From positions 50,001-110,967 of the forward strand of contig JACKJF010000006.1 of NCBI GenBank assembly GCA_020638095.1: a stretch of 60,967 bases of DNA. Reading direction: 5' to 3'. The DNA is from Hyphomicrobiaceae bacterium (lineage in GTDB: Bacteria > Pseudomonadota > Alphaproteobacteria > Rhizobiales > Devosiaceae). How positions within the stretch are numbered: the first letter of the stretch is position 1; each line of letters opens with the position of its first letter. This document shows positions 38,819 to 47,260 of the stretch, piece after piece. The position numbers and the translations under genes were made by a program. The notes below the pieces were generated by a model that did no database searches, was not told where the DNA came from, and saw nothing but the letters and a program-made list of their open reading frames with translations.

Positions 38819-39189
38819 GATTTGTCCTTCCTTGGAGTGTTGTCGCCCTCTTGCCGGGGCATGGATTTGAGATGGTCGAGCAGCGCATCGAGGCGCGCGA
38901 AGCTCGCGGCATAGGCCTGCCGCAAGCCTTCGAGATGGTCGGCCGCGCCCTCGAGCGGTTGCAGCCGGATCGTGACCGGGCGTTTCTGCGCGGCCCGCGA
39001 CCGCGTCACCAGCCCGGCCTGTTCGAGCACCTTGATGTGCCGCGATATCGCCGGCTGGCTGATGTCGAACGGCGCCGCAAGTTCGTTGACACTCGCTTCG
39101 CCCTCGGCGAGCCGGGCCAGCATGGCCCGGCGGGTCGAGTCCGCCAGGGCGCCGTAGATCAGATCGAGCTGTTCAGAGGTCATGTTCAT
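38815..39189 (-). CDS. ArsR-family transcriptional regulator
   Basis: A 124-residue winged-helix repressor: LALADSTRRAMLARLAEGEASVNELAAPFDISQPAISRHIKVLEQAGLVTRSR. There is no metal-binding Cys pair, so it is not a metal sensor of the ArsR/SmtB type; ArsR proteins of this group often control linked SRPBCC/VOC genes. First gene of the cassette. Upstream (39203-39222) TATAAC...ATTATGTA is a weak inverted repeat that could be the operator. Confidence 0.88.
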   Translation of the reverse strand: MNMTSEQLDLIYGALADSTRRAMLARLAEGEASVNELAAPFDISQPAISRHIKVLEQAGLVTRSRAAQKRPVTIRLQPLEGAADHLEGLRQAYAASFARLDALLDHLKSMPRQEGDNTPRKDKS

Positions 39190-39300
39190 AACAATCCCAT
39201 TATATAACTACTCAATTATGTAAAGCGAAAAATGAACTCATCTGGCAAATGATTGAATTTATGGAAAATTTTAGCGGAAAGTGCAGGCAGGATTTCACGC

Positions 39301-39393
39301 CTTGACGCTAGAAGATGGAGGCAAATTGAAGACGTTCGAACGTCTCCCATGCAGCACTCCAAAGTCTGGGCGGCCGGAAGCGGCCGCCTTTTT
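39301..39393 (+). ncRNA. Candidate small RNA ending in an intrinsic terminator
   Basis: In the gap between arsR and the next gene, both on the minus strand, the plus strand carries CTTGAC (39301-39306), a perfect palindrome AGACGTTCGAACGTCT (39330-39345) and a strong terminator (39369-39393). No open reading frame is upstream of the terminator on that strand. The CTTGAC is the usual -35 of alphaproteobacterial sRNA promoters, but no good -10 (CTATAT-like) is found 17 bp later. The predicted RNA is about 60 nt. I do not recognise its family. Confidence 0.45.
39369..39393 (+). terminator. Strong intrinsic terminator
   Basis: Stem GGCGGCCG/CGGCCGCC (8 bp, perfect), tetraloop GAAG, followed directly by TTTTT. 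The T-tract is on the plus strand only, so it does not serve the minus-strand genes on either side. Confidence 0.8.
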
Positions 39394-39420
39394 GCCATCT
39401 GGATTTGCCCGATCGCCCGT

Positions 39421-40236
39421 TCAGGATGCGGTATGACGGTCGGCTTCCGGCCAGCCGCGAATCGGCGTGCAGGCCGGCAAGGACAGGTCATCGCCAAAAA
39501 CATAGCGCCCGTCGCAGGCTCCGGCTGCCGGCGGCACGCCGGTATCGGCGAAAAGCGCGTATCCGGCGCTGAGGTTGCGCCAGAACCCGTACCAGCGGCT
39601 GCCGCGATGCGCCTCGAGCGCCTGACCCGTCATGTCGAAGGGAAAGGCATGGACCGGCACCTCTTTCTGGCCTGCTGCAAGCGCCGCCTCGACCATCGCA
39701 TAGATCTCGTCGACCTTTTCGTCGGTCACCGCATAGCAGCCCGCCGACGAACAGCCGCCATGCACCATCAGGAATGAGCCGGTGCGCTCCAGCGCCCGGT
39801 CATAGGCGTTCGGGAACCCGAGGTTGAAGGCGAGATGATGCCGCGAATTGGGGTTCAGCTGCGCCTTTGAGACGGCATAGAACCCCTCGGGCGCCTGATG
39901 ATCGCCTTCCTGAAGCTTCGGACCAAGATCGCCCGAATAGTTGCAGATCTCATAGGCCCGGAAGAGGCGGTAGCGCGTTTCGTTCCGGGGCTTGAGCCAG
40001 ACCTCGAGCCGCCGCTCCTGCTTGAAAATGCGCACATAGGCCGGATCGCCGAGCCGGAAACCGCCCGCATCGAGTGCAGCGACCAGCGGACCCCGGTCAT
40101 AGGTCCTGCGCACCTGGGACTGGCTCATCTTCTGCGCTCCAAAAGGCCAGACGTGCAGCACCGCCGCCAGCGGCAACAACACGACCGTGATGGCGGCAAC
40201 CGCGGCGACGAGAAGAATGGCCGGCCGGCGCCACAT
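39421..40236 (-). CDS. DpaA/YafK-like L,D-transpeptidase-fold protein
   Basis: A 271-residue envelope protein with one N-terminal membrane anchor (about residues 8-30: LLVAAVAAITVVLLPLAAVLHV). The YkuD-type catalytic motif is VHGGCSSAGCYAVTD: His with the Cys of SSxGC. The FRAYEICNYSGDLGPKLQEGDHQAPEGFY segment marks the YafK/DpaA group, which in E. coli cleaves the lipoprotein-peptidoglycan link. Whether this one forms or cuts the link is not known. A close paralog lies immediately upstream. Confidence 0.85.
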   Translation of the reverse strand: MWRRPAILLVAAVAAITVVLLPLAAVLHVWPFGAQKMSQSQVRRTYDRGPLVAALDAGGFRLGDPAYVRIFKQERRLEVWLKPRNETRYRLFRAYEICNYSGDLGPKLQEGDHQAPEGFYAVSKAQLNPNSRHHLAFNLGFPNAYDRALERTGSFLMVHGGCSSAGCYAVTDEKVDEIYAMVEAALAAGQKEVPVHAFPFDMTGQALEAHRGSRWYGFWRNLSAGYALFADTGVPPAAGACDGRYVFGDDLSLPACTPIRGWPEADRHTAS

Positions 40237-40254
40237 GTCACGGAGCGCCCAGCC

Positions 40255-41340
40255 TCAGCCCCGGTTGGGCGGCTCTTGCGGAACCGGCGCCTCAGACGCG
40301 TCAACGGGCGGCTGGATCAGGTCGGTCGGGGCCGGCTGCGACTGCATGCCGAAAATGCCGCCGAAGAAGTTGCCAACCGACTGACCGAAATTGTCCATCG
40401 TTTCCTTGACCGCTGCGTCGCGCGCCTGAGCCGCGGCCTGCTGATCGGCCTGACGTTGCGCCTGTTCGACCTGGCGCTGTTGCGCCTCTTCGAGGCTTGC
40501 GACCTTGGCTTCGAAATCGCGTTCGTCACTCGCCTCGCGCGCGGCGACCTGCGCTTCGATATTCGGGTCGCGGATGAGGGTTGGGCATGGCGCCCGGGGA
40601 TCGAGCGGCTGGCCGTTTTCGGCCCGCGCGTCGAACACATATTCGCCGCCGCACACGTCCCATTCCGGCGGACGGTGCGTCACCTCGAAATGGTCGTAGC
40701 CAACCTTGATGTTGCGCCAGAAGGCGAGATTGTCGCTGTCGTGGAACTGCGCGAGATTTTCGCCCGTCATGCGGAAGGGGAAGGCCTGCACCTGGAACGA
40801 ATGGTTGCCGCCCGCAAGGCTCTCACGCGCAAGCGCATAGATCTCGGCAATATTCTCGTCAGTCATCGAATAGCAGCCCCGTGACGAACAGGCACCATGA
40901 ACCATGAGGTTGGCGCCGGTGCGCCCATGCGCCCGGTCGAACTTGTTCGGAAAGCCGGTATTGAAGGCGAGATAGTAGTTGGAATTGGGATTCATCAGGC
41001 CCGGCGTGATCGTATAGAAGCCCTCGGGCGCCTGCCGGTCGCCCTCCGCAATCTTGGGGCCATATTCGCCCGAATAGGCGCAGATATCGTAGCTCCTGAA
41101 GAGCCCGTATGTGCCGTCGCGCTTCTCTTTCCAGACTTCAAGAACCTTCTCGTCCTTGAAGATGCGCACAACCATTCCCGATTGCGGCGAGGAGCCCATG
41201 GAGCCAAGCGCGGCAAGCGTCGAGGAACTGAGCGGCTGCTGCGAGCGTCCGCTGCCCTGGATCAGCCCGCCGCTGCACGCAGCCAGAAGGGCGATCAGAC
41301 CCGCGCCGGCCAGAATCCGCATGGACTTGGGGAACTTCAC
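40255..41340 (-). CDS. DpaA/YafK-like L,D-transpeptidase-fold lipoprotein
   Basis: A 361-residue lipoprotein; the lipobox LLAACSGG has Cys as the likely lipid site. The L,D-transpeptidase part (about 55-245) has FRSYDICAYSGEYGPKIAEGDRQAPEGFY and VHGACSSRGCYSMTD. A C-terminal extension rich in Gln, Ala and Glu (about 265-325: EAQVAAREASDERDFEAKVA...) forms a coiled coil. I chose the GTG at 41338-41340 because GAGGAATTCGAGG lies directly upstream; an internal ATG (41320-41322) and an upstream ATG (41368-41370, inside the Rhizobiales repeat) are less likely. Paralog of the gene 18 bp downstream. Confidence 0.85.
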   Translation of the reverse strand: MKFPKSMRILAGAGLIALLAACSGGLIQGSGRSQQPLSSSTLAALGSMGSSPQSGMVVRIFKDEKVLEVWKEKRDGTYGLFRSYDICAYSGEYGPKIAEGDRQAPEGFYTITPGLMNPNSNYYLAFNTGFPNKFDRAHGRTGANLMVHGACSSRGCYSMTDENIAEIYALARESLAGGNHSFQVQAFPFRMTGENLAQFHDSDNLAFWRNIKVGYDHFEVTHRPPEWDVCGGEYVFDARAENGQPLDPRAPCPTLIRDPNIEAQVAAREASDERDFEAKVASLEEAQQRQVEQAQRQADQQAAAQARDAAVKETMDNFGQSVGNFFGGIFGMQSQPAPTDLIQPPVDASEAPVPQEPPNRG

Positions 41341-41365
41341 GCCTCGAATTCCTCGCAACACCAAG

Positions 41366-41466
41366 ACCATGTTACGTTTTGATGGACTCAAAACGCATGG
41401 TCCAGGTCTTTGTAGTGTCGCATGTTCGAACCGGAAAACCGCTGCGCACTTTTCCTGAACACGCTC
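41366..41466 (+). repeat. Rhizobiales intergenic repeat, copy A
   Basis: About 100 bp containing GTTTTGATGG, then GTTCGAACCGGAAAACCGCT and GCGCACTTTTCCTGAAC. Same orientation as copy B (47890-47991); copy C (58897-58999) is inverted. Lies between the lipoprotein gene and accA; its end overlaps possible start codons of the lipoprotein gene. Confidence 0.8.
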
Positions 41467-41578
41467 TCGTTGTCCCACCCTAGCCGATCATGGCTAAGGC
41501 AACCTTAAATCCCTGCCCTGCGAAGGTTTAGCACCCTTTTTGTCGCTGGGGCCATGCCGCTCATCAGCTTGTGAAGGC

Positions 41579-42535
41579 CTAGCCGATAGTCCGCCCGATC
41601 TGCAGGTATTTGTCGGCCCGCTGATCGATGATCTGCTCGCGCGACATATTGGCGAATTCGTCCAGAAATTTGGCAATCTCGACCTTGGTCGACTTCATCA
41701 CGCTTTCCCGATGCCGGTGCGCGCCGCCGACCGGCTCCGATATGATCCCGTCGATGACCTTGAGCCCGAGCAGATCCTGTGCCGTGATCTTCTGGGCAAT
41801 GGCCATTTCCGGGGCCTTGGCCGCATCCTTGAAGAGGATCGAGGCACCGCCTTCCGGCGAAATCACCGAATAGATGGAGTGCTGCAGCATCAGTACGCGG
41901 TTCGCCGTGGCAATGGCGATGGCGCCGCCCGACCCGCCCTCGCCGATGATGATGGCCAGCATCGGCACACCGATGGCGAGGCACATTTCCGTCGAACGGG
42001 CGATCGCCTCGGCCTGTCCCCGTTCCTCGGCATCGACGCCCGGAAAGGCGCCGGCCGTATCGACAAAGCTGAGAACCGGAATGTTGAACCGGTCAGCCAT
42101 GTCCATCACGCGAACGGCCTTGCGGTAACCTTCGGGCCGGGCACTGCCGAAATTGTGGCGGATACGGGTTTCCGTGTCGTTGCCCTTTTCGAGCCCGATG
42201 ATCGCCACCGACTGCCCGTCGAACCGGCCGAACCCGGCAAGGATCGCCTCGTCCTCGCCGAACTTGCGGTCGCCCGCCAGCGGCGTGAACTCCGAAATCA
42301 GCTCGTGCACATAGTCGAGGAAATGCGGCCGCTGCGGATGGCGCGCGACGAGCGTCTTCTGCCAGGGCGTGAGCTTCGAATAGATGTCGGCCAGAGCATC
42401 GTCGGCGCGCGACTTCAGCCGCCCCAATTCCTCCTCAATCGAAACCGCACCGCCCGTCTCACCGAGACTGGTCAGTTCATCGATCTTGCCCTGGAGTTCG
42501 GCAACCGGTTTTTCAAAGTCGAGATAGCCCTGCAT
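41579..42535 (-). CDS. accA: Acetyl-CoA carboxylase carboxyltransferase subunit alpha
   Basis: A 318-residue subunit that, with AccD, moves CO2 from carboxybiotin to acetyl-CoA to make malonyl-CoA. It starts MQGYLDFEKPVAELQGKIDEL and contains GDRKFGEDEAILAGFGRFDGQSVAIIG, FVDTAGAFPGVDAEERGQAEAIA and EGGSGGAIAIATANRVLMLQ. An ATG at 42553 would add 6 residues (MGTFGT); neither start has a perfect ribosome-binding site. Confidence 0.96.
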   Translation of the reverse strand: MQGYLDFEKPVAELQGKIDELTSLGETGGAVSIEEELGRLKSRADDALADIYSKLTPWQKTLVARHPQRPHFLDYVHELISEFTPLAGDRKFGEDEAILAGFGRFDGQSVAIIGLEKGNDTETRIRHNFGSARPEGYRKAVRVMDMADRFNIPVLSFVDTAGAFPGVDAEERGQAEAIARSTEMCLAIGVPMLAIIIGEGGSGGAIAIATANRVLMLQHSIYSVISPEGGASILFKDAAKAPEMAIAQKITAQDLLGLKVIDGIISEPVGGAHRHRESVMKSTKVEIAKFLDEFANMSREQIIDQRADKYLQIGRTIG

Positions 42536-42656
42536 CGTCCCAAATGTGCCCATTCACCCGCGCCGGGGTCAAGAACCGAAAGGTGGCGGGAACGTGGCGA
42601 GCCGGACAAATAAAGTCAAGCGGCGCACAAAGTCATGGTTTTCAGGGGCGTCTCCC

Positions 42657-43577
42657 TCAGTCTTCCGACGCGCCCGATAGGGGGTGATGCTGGGTCAGCA
42701 ATTGCCTCAGACGTTCGTCGAGCACATGTGTATAGATCTGGGTCGTCGAAATGTCGGCATGTCCGAGAAGCGCCTGAACGATCCTGAGATCGGCACCGCC
42801 CTCGAGCAGATGAGTGGCAAAGGCGTGCCTGAGCACATGCGGACTGACGCGCGACGGACTGATTCCGGCCGCGATCGCCACGTCTTTCAGGTGTCGGGCA
42901 AAGACCTGCCGGCTGAGATGGCCTTCCTTGCTGTTGGCCGGAAAGAGGAACCGTCCGGCCGGAACGTGAGGCAGATAGGCCCGCACCGCGTCGCGCGAGC
43001 GGTCGTTGAGCGGCACGATCCGTTCTTTCGACCCCTTGCCGGTAATCGACAGGAATTGCGCGTCGCGCATCACCGCGGCCCGTGGCAGCGAGATCAGTTC
43101 GCTGACGCGCATGCCGGTCGCATAGAGCAATTCGAGCAGCACGTAGAACCGCTGCGCGCCCTCTCGCGCCGCCTCGGTATCGGCATTGCCGATGGCCCCT
43201 TCAGCCGTCTGAAAGAGCCGGTCGACCTCGTCGCGCGAAAGGATCTTGGGCAGGCCGCGCCTTGGCTTGGGGCTGGCCACCCCTGCGGTCGGGTCGTCAG
43301 AACGAAACTCGTCGGCACAAAGGAATTTGTGAAACTGGCGAAGCGTCGAAAGCTTTCTTGCCATCGAACTCGGCGCCAACCCCTCGTGGCTGAGCCCGGC
43401 CAGATAGGCGGAAATGTCGGTTTTGCCCGAGATCATCGCGTCGCGGCCGCGCGTTCCGAGAAAGCCGGAATAGTCTTCTAGATCGCGCCGGTAGGAGAGG
43501 AGCGTGTTCTTTGCCGCGCCCCGTTCGGCGCTCATCATTTCGAGAAAGGCATCGATCAGGTGGGCCGTGCCGGCCAT
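42657..43577 (-). CDS. xerD: Site-specific tyrosine recombinase XerD
   Basis: A 306-residue recombinase that resolves chromosome dimers at dif with XerC and FtsK. The catalytic residues are visible: Arg in YATGMRVSELISL, Lys in ITGKGSKERIVPL, HxxR in SPHVLRHAFATHLL, His in LLGHADISTTQIYTHV (nucleophile Tyr in the last). Core gene in the accA-aroB neighbourhood rather than an integrase of an island. The gap to the small gene upstream is 3 bp. Confidence 0.95.
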   Translation of the reverse strand: MAGTAHLIDAFLEMMSAERGAAKNTLLSYRRDLEDYSGFLGTRGRDAMISGKTDISAYLAGLSHEGLAPSSMARKLSTLRQFHKFLCADEFRSDDPTAGVASPKPRRGLPKILSRDEVDRLFQTAEGAIGNADTEAAREGAQRFYVLLELLYATGMRVSELISLPRAAVMRDAQFLSITGKGSKERIVPLNDRSRDAVRAYLPHVPAGRFLFPANSKEGHLSRQVFARHLKDVAIAAGISPSRVSPHVLRHAFATHLLEGGADLRIVQALLGHADISTTQIYTHVLDERLRQLLTQHHPLSGASED

Positions 43578-43580
43578 GGA

Positions 43581-43733
43581 TCAAGCGGACTGGTTGAAGA
43601 TGGCTTGGGTCGGCACCTTGACGGTCACGTCCTTTTCCCGGGGCTCGACCAGGGCCACAAGCGCCAGCATGCCGGCAAAGGCCAGAATGCCAAGGAACAA
43701 CAATACAACGAGAAACCGGATCAGCGACGGCAT
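43581..43733 (-). CDS. Small single-pass membrane protein next to xerD
   Basis: A 50-residue protein: MPSLIRFLVVLLFLGILAFAGMLALVALVEPREKDVTVKVPTQAIFNQSA. One transmembrane helix (about 6-30), then a short periplasmic tail containing VEPREKDVTVKVP. I recall similar short proteins in the same place, between xerD and aroK, in other Hyphomicrobiales, with the same VEP...E pattern, which supports a real gene. Function unknown. It is 3 bp upstream of xerD on the same strand. Confidence 0.8.
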   Translation of the reverse strand: MPSLIRFLVVLLFLGILAFAGMLALVALVEPREKDVTVKVPTQAIFNQSA

Positions 43734-43861
43734 GTTCACCTCTTGCCCTGGTCTTTTGGCGCAATTGGCCGGTCCGATCAAGCGCCCCGGTCGGGCCCAA
43801 GCTGCAATGCTTGACAAGTCGGGCGCCGCAGTCTTGAACCGGAAAAGCTCTGGAGACCTCC

Positions 43862-44467
43862 TTGTCCGCCCCCAAACCGGCCTCATCGCCCGACCTCGAC
43901 CTCGCCCGGCTGAAGGCGCTTCTTGGTGCGCGGCCCGTGGTGCTGATCGGCATGATGGGCGCAGGCAAGACATCGGTCGGGCGGCGGCTCGCGGCCCTGC
44001 TCGACTGGTCCTTTGTCGACAGCGACGCCGAAATCGAAGAGGCGGCGGGCATGTCGATCCCCGATTTTTTTGCCGCCCATGGCGAGGCTGAATTCCGCTC
44101 CGGCGAGGCGCGTGTCATCGCCCGCCTGCTCAAGGAGCCCGAACAGGTGCTCGCGACCGGCGGCGGCGCCTTCATGAATGCCGAAACGCGTGAGCTCATC
44201 CGCCAATCCGCCGTCTCCGTTTTCATCAAGGCCGACCTCGACCTCCTCTTCGAACGCGTCTCGCGGCGGGCAACGCGACCGCTTCTGCAGACCGCCGATC
44301 CGCGCGGCACGCTGGCCCGGCTCATCGAGGAGCGATACCCAACATACGAGGAAGCCGACATTGTCGTGACCTCCGCCGACGTGCCCCAGGACCAGGTCGC
44401 AACCCGCATAGCCGAGGCGCTTTTGGCCCAGCTTGGCGACGCCGACGAAAAGGTGGCAACTGCATGA
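43862..44467 (+). CDS. aroK: Shikimate kinase
   Basis: A 201-residue kinase that phosphorylates shikimate in aromatic amino-acid synthesis. Walker A is GMMGAGKTSVGRRLA; shikimate-binding Asp and Arg lie in FVDSDAEIEEAAGMSIPDFFAAHGEAEFR; the GGG motif is LATGGGAF. The start is TTG, with GGAG upstream, and makes a short leader (MSAPKPASSPDLD). The stop overlaps the aroB start. Confidence 0.95.
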   Translation: MSAPKPASSPDLDLARLKALLGARPVVLIGMMGAGKTSVGRRLAALLDWSFVDSDAEIEEAAGMSIPDFFAAHGEAEFRSGEARVIARLLKEPEQVLATGGGAFMNAETRELIRQSAVSVFIKADLDLLFERVSRRATRPLLQTADPRGTLARLIEERYPTYEEADIVVTSADVPQDQVATRIAEALLAQLGDADEKVATA

Positions 44468-45579
44468 GCGCCGCACCCCTGACCGTCAACGTGCCGCTCG
44501 GCGAGCGCGCCTACGATATCGAAATCGGGCCTGGCTTGCTCGATCAGGCTGGCAAAAAACTCGCCGCGCTCTTTCCTGGCGCACGCTTCGGCATCGTCAC
44601 CGACAGCAATGTCGCTTCGGTGCAGCTACCAAGACTTGAAGCCTCTCTGACCTCTGAAGGCCTGGGGTTTGAAACCCATATGGTGCCGGCCGGCGAGGCC
44701 TCCAAAAGCTATTCGCGGCTCGGCGAGGTGGTCGAGGCCATGTTGGCCGCCAGACTCGAACGCAACGACGTCATCCTCGCGCTCGGGGGCGGCGTGGTCG
44801 GCGACCTGGCCGGTTTTGCCGCAGCGATCATCCGGCGCGGCATGCGCTTCGTGCAGATGCCGACCAGCCTTCTCGCCCAGGTCGATTCCTCGGTCGGCGG
44901 CAAGACCGGCATCAATTCCCCGCACGGCAAGAACCTCATCGGCGCCTTCCATCAGCCCTCCCTCGTTCTTGCCGATCTTGATAGCCTCAAGACCCTGCCG
45001 CCGCGCCAGTTCGCCGCCGGCTATGCCGAAGTCGCCAAATACGGTTTGATCGACGATGCGGACTTCTTCTTCTGGCTCGAACATAACCTGAAGGAAATCC
45101 GGAACGGCGGCCCCGCCCGTGCCGAAGCGATTGCAAGGTCCTGCGCCGCCAAGGCCCGCGTCGTCGTCGCCGACGAGCACGAACACGGCCAGCGAGCCCT
45201 GCTCAATCTCGGCCACACGTTCGGCCACGCCCTCGAAGCGGCAACGGGTTTTTCCGACCGGCTGCTCCATGGCGAGGGTGTCGCCATCGGCATGGTCCTC
45301 GCGCACCTTTATTCCGCCCGCCTCGGCCTCGCGCCCGGCCAGGACGCATCGCGCACCGAGGCCCACTTGAAAGCCGCTGGCCTGCCCACCAGATTATCGG
45401 ACATTCCCGGAGACCTGCCGCAAACCGCCCGATTGCTCGAACTCATGTATCAGGACAAGAAGGTCACGCGCGGCCGGCTCAATTTCATTCTGACCGAAGG
45501 CATCGGCAAGGCCTTCATCAAGCGCGACGTCGACGGTTCCGATGTCGAAGCCTTTCTCGAGGAGATGCGAAACGCCTGA
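44464..45579 (+). CDS. aroB: 3-dehydroquinate synthase
   Basis: A 371-residue NAD- and zinc-dependent enzyme, second step of the shikimate pathway. Marks: LALGGGVVGDLAGFAAAIIRRGM, QVDSSVGGKTGINSPHGKNLIGAFHQP, NLGHTFGHALEAATGF and the zinc ligands His in HGEGVAIGM. 4-nt ATGA overlap with aroK. Confidence 0.97.
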   Translation: MSAAPLTVNVPLGERAYDIEIGPGLLDQAGKKLAALFPGARFGIVTDSNVASVQLPRLEASLTSEGLGFETHMVPAGEASKSYSRLGEVVEAMLAARLERNDVILALGGGVVGDLAGFAAAIIRRGMRFVQMPTSLLAQVDSSVGGKTGINSPHGKNLIGAFHQPSLVLADLDSLKTLPPRQFAAGYAEVAKYGLIDDADFFFWLEHNLKEIRNGGPARAEAIARSCAAKARVVVADEHEHGQRALLNLGHTFGHALEAATGFSDRLLHGEGVAIGMVLAHLYSARLGLAPGQDASRTEAHLKAAGLPTRLSDIPGDLPQTARLLELMYQDKKVTRGRLNFILTEGIGKAFIKRDVDGSDVEAFLEEMRNA

Positions 45580-45618
45580 CGCCGCCACGCGACCGCGGCC
45601 GATGCGCCAACCGAGCCC

Positions 45619-46938
45619 ATGAGCAATACCGTTCTCAGCCTTCTCATCGCCATTCTGCTTCTGGCCGCCAACGCCTTTTACGTTGCCGCCGAATTCGCAC
45701 TGGTCAAATCCAAGAGCTTCCGCATCGACGCCATGGCCAAGGAAGGGCGTTTCGGCGCCGCGCTGACCAAGCGCATCCTTCTCAACGTCGAGGCCTATCT
45801 CGCCGTCTGCCAGCTCGGCATCACCATGGCCTCGCTCGGTCTCGGCTGGGTCGGCGAACCGACCGTGTCGGCCCTGCTGCTGCCCGTTCTCGAGCCGCTC
45901 GGCCTCAACGATGCCCTGATCCACCTGATCGCCTTCCTCGCCGGCTTTTTGATCTTCTCCGCGCTCCATATCGTCGTCGGCGAACAGGTCCCCAAGACCT
46001 TTGCCATCCGCGAACCGGAGCCGGTTTCACTCTGGATCGCCTATCCGCTGCACGTCACGTACGTGATCTTCTTTCCGCTGACCTGGCTCCTGAACGCCGC
46101 CTCGCGCGGCATTCTCTCCCTGTTCGGGGTCAAGGAGGGCAGTCACCAGGAAATCCTGAGCGACGTCGAGATCGAAGGCCTCGTCGAGGTCTCCGCCGAA
46201 CACGGCAAGCTCGCCGAACCGCAGGCCGAATTCATCCACAATGTCTTCCGCTTTTCCGAGCTCGAAGTGGACGACGTCATGGTTCACCGTACGCGCATTG
46301 TGGCGCTTGACGCCGATCTCAGCACCGAGGAACTGGTCGAGGACGTGCTCGAGAGCCCTTATACGCGCATGCCGCTCTATCGCGGCAATATCGAGAACAT
46401 CATCGGCATCGTCCACGCCAAGGACGTGCTGCGCGCCCTGATCAAGGCCGAGGGCGATCTCTCGAAAATCAACATCCAGAAACTTGCCGCCAAGCCCTGG
46501 TTCGTGCCCGAGACCCGCTCGGTCCAGTCCCAGCTCAACGCGTTCCTCCGCCAGAAGAAGCACATTGCCCTCGTCGTTGACGAGTATGGGGAAGTGCAGG
46601 GCCTCATTACCCTCGAAGACGTGATCGAGGAGATTGTCGGCGACATCTCAGACGAACACGACGTTGTGCTCGCCGGCGTGACCCCGGAATCGGACGGCTC
46701 GTTCCTGGTGGACGGGCAATTGCCGATCCGCGATCTCAACCGCTCGCTCGACTGGGAGCTGCCCGACGAGGAAGCGACCACCATCGCCGGACTGATCATT
46801 CACGAAGCCAAGGTGATCCCCGACCAGGGCCAGCAATTCACCTTTCACGGCTTCCGCTTCAAGATCGTGCGCAAGCAGCGCAACCGCATCACCCAGGTCC
46901 GCGTTACGCCTCTGGCTGCTCAACCTGTGGCCGAATGA
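45619..46938 (+). CDS. CNNM/CorC-HlyC-type membrane protein
   Basis: A 439-residue protein with a DUF21 membrane domain (about 5-190), a CBS pair (about 210-345; MVHRTRIVALDADLSTEELV, LVVDEYGEVQGLITLEDVIEEIVGDI) and the C-terminal CorC_HlyC domain (about 355-435). Members act in Mg2+ or Co2+ export; the old name hemolysin is not supported. Its 3' end overlaps the convergent bolA by 35 bp. Confidence 0.93.
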   Translation: MSNTVLSLLIAILLLAANAFYVAAEFALVKSKSFRIDAMAKEGRFGAALTKRILLNVEAYLAVCQLGITMASLGLGWVGEPTVSALLLPVLEPLGLNDALIHLIAFLAGFLIFSALHIVVGEQVPKTFAIREPEPVSLWIAYPLHVTYVIFFPLTWLLNAASRGILSLFGVKEGSHQEILSDVEIEGLVEVSAEHGKLAEPQAEFIHNVFRFSELEVDDVMVHRTRIVALDADLSTEELVEDVLESPYTRMPLYRGNIENIIGIVHAKDVLRALIKAEGDLSKINIQKLAAKPWFVPETRSVQSQLNAFLRQKKHIALVVDEYGEVQGLITLEDVIEEIVGDISDEHDVVLAGVTPESDGSFLVDGQLPIRDLNRSLDWELPDEEATTIAGLIIHEAKVIPDQGQQFTFHGFRFKIVRKQRNRITQVRVTPLAAQPVAE

Positions 46939-47209
46939 CCTCACCGTGCGGCAAAACCTCGATGGCAAGGGCGTGCAGCCCGGAGCGAAACTCGCTTTCG
47001 AGCGCGTCCATCACCGCACGGTGTTGCGCAACGCGGCCAAGGGCGTCAAAATGCTGCGCCGAAATCTTGACCCGATAGTGAGTCTGTCCTTCCGGCCGGG
47101 CGCCGGCGTGTCCGGCGTGGCGGCCCGATTCATCGATCACTTCGAGATAGTCGGGTGAAAAGGCCCGGGTGAGGGTTTCGGTAATGGTCTGCTGTCTGTT
47201 CTGCGTCAT
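46904..47209 (-). CDS. BolA-family protein
   Basis: A 101-residue BolA protein: LTRAFSPDYLEVIDESGRHAGHAG, HYRVKISAQHFDALGRVAQHRAVMDALESEF and LHALAIEVL. It works with monothiol glutaredoxins in Fe-S handling. The last 12 codons are antisense to the end of the CNNM gene. ATG at 47207-47209 is the homology-based start. Confidence 0.93.
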   Translation of the reverse strand: MTQNRQQTITETLTRAFSPDYLEVIDESGRHAGHAGARPEGQTHYRVKISAQHFDALGRVAQHRAVMDALESEFRSGLHALAIEVLPHGEVIRPQVEQPEA

Positions 47210-47260
47210 GATTGGCCTTGAGTCTGGAAAACGCGTCACCCGCATTTAGGAGTTAAAGCG

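Noticed and set aside
42657..43577. Tyrosine recombinase as evidence of an integrative element
   Set aside because: It matches XerD in length, motifs and core neighbourhood (accA, aroK, aroB). No attachment-site pair or cargo is seen.
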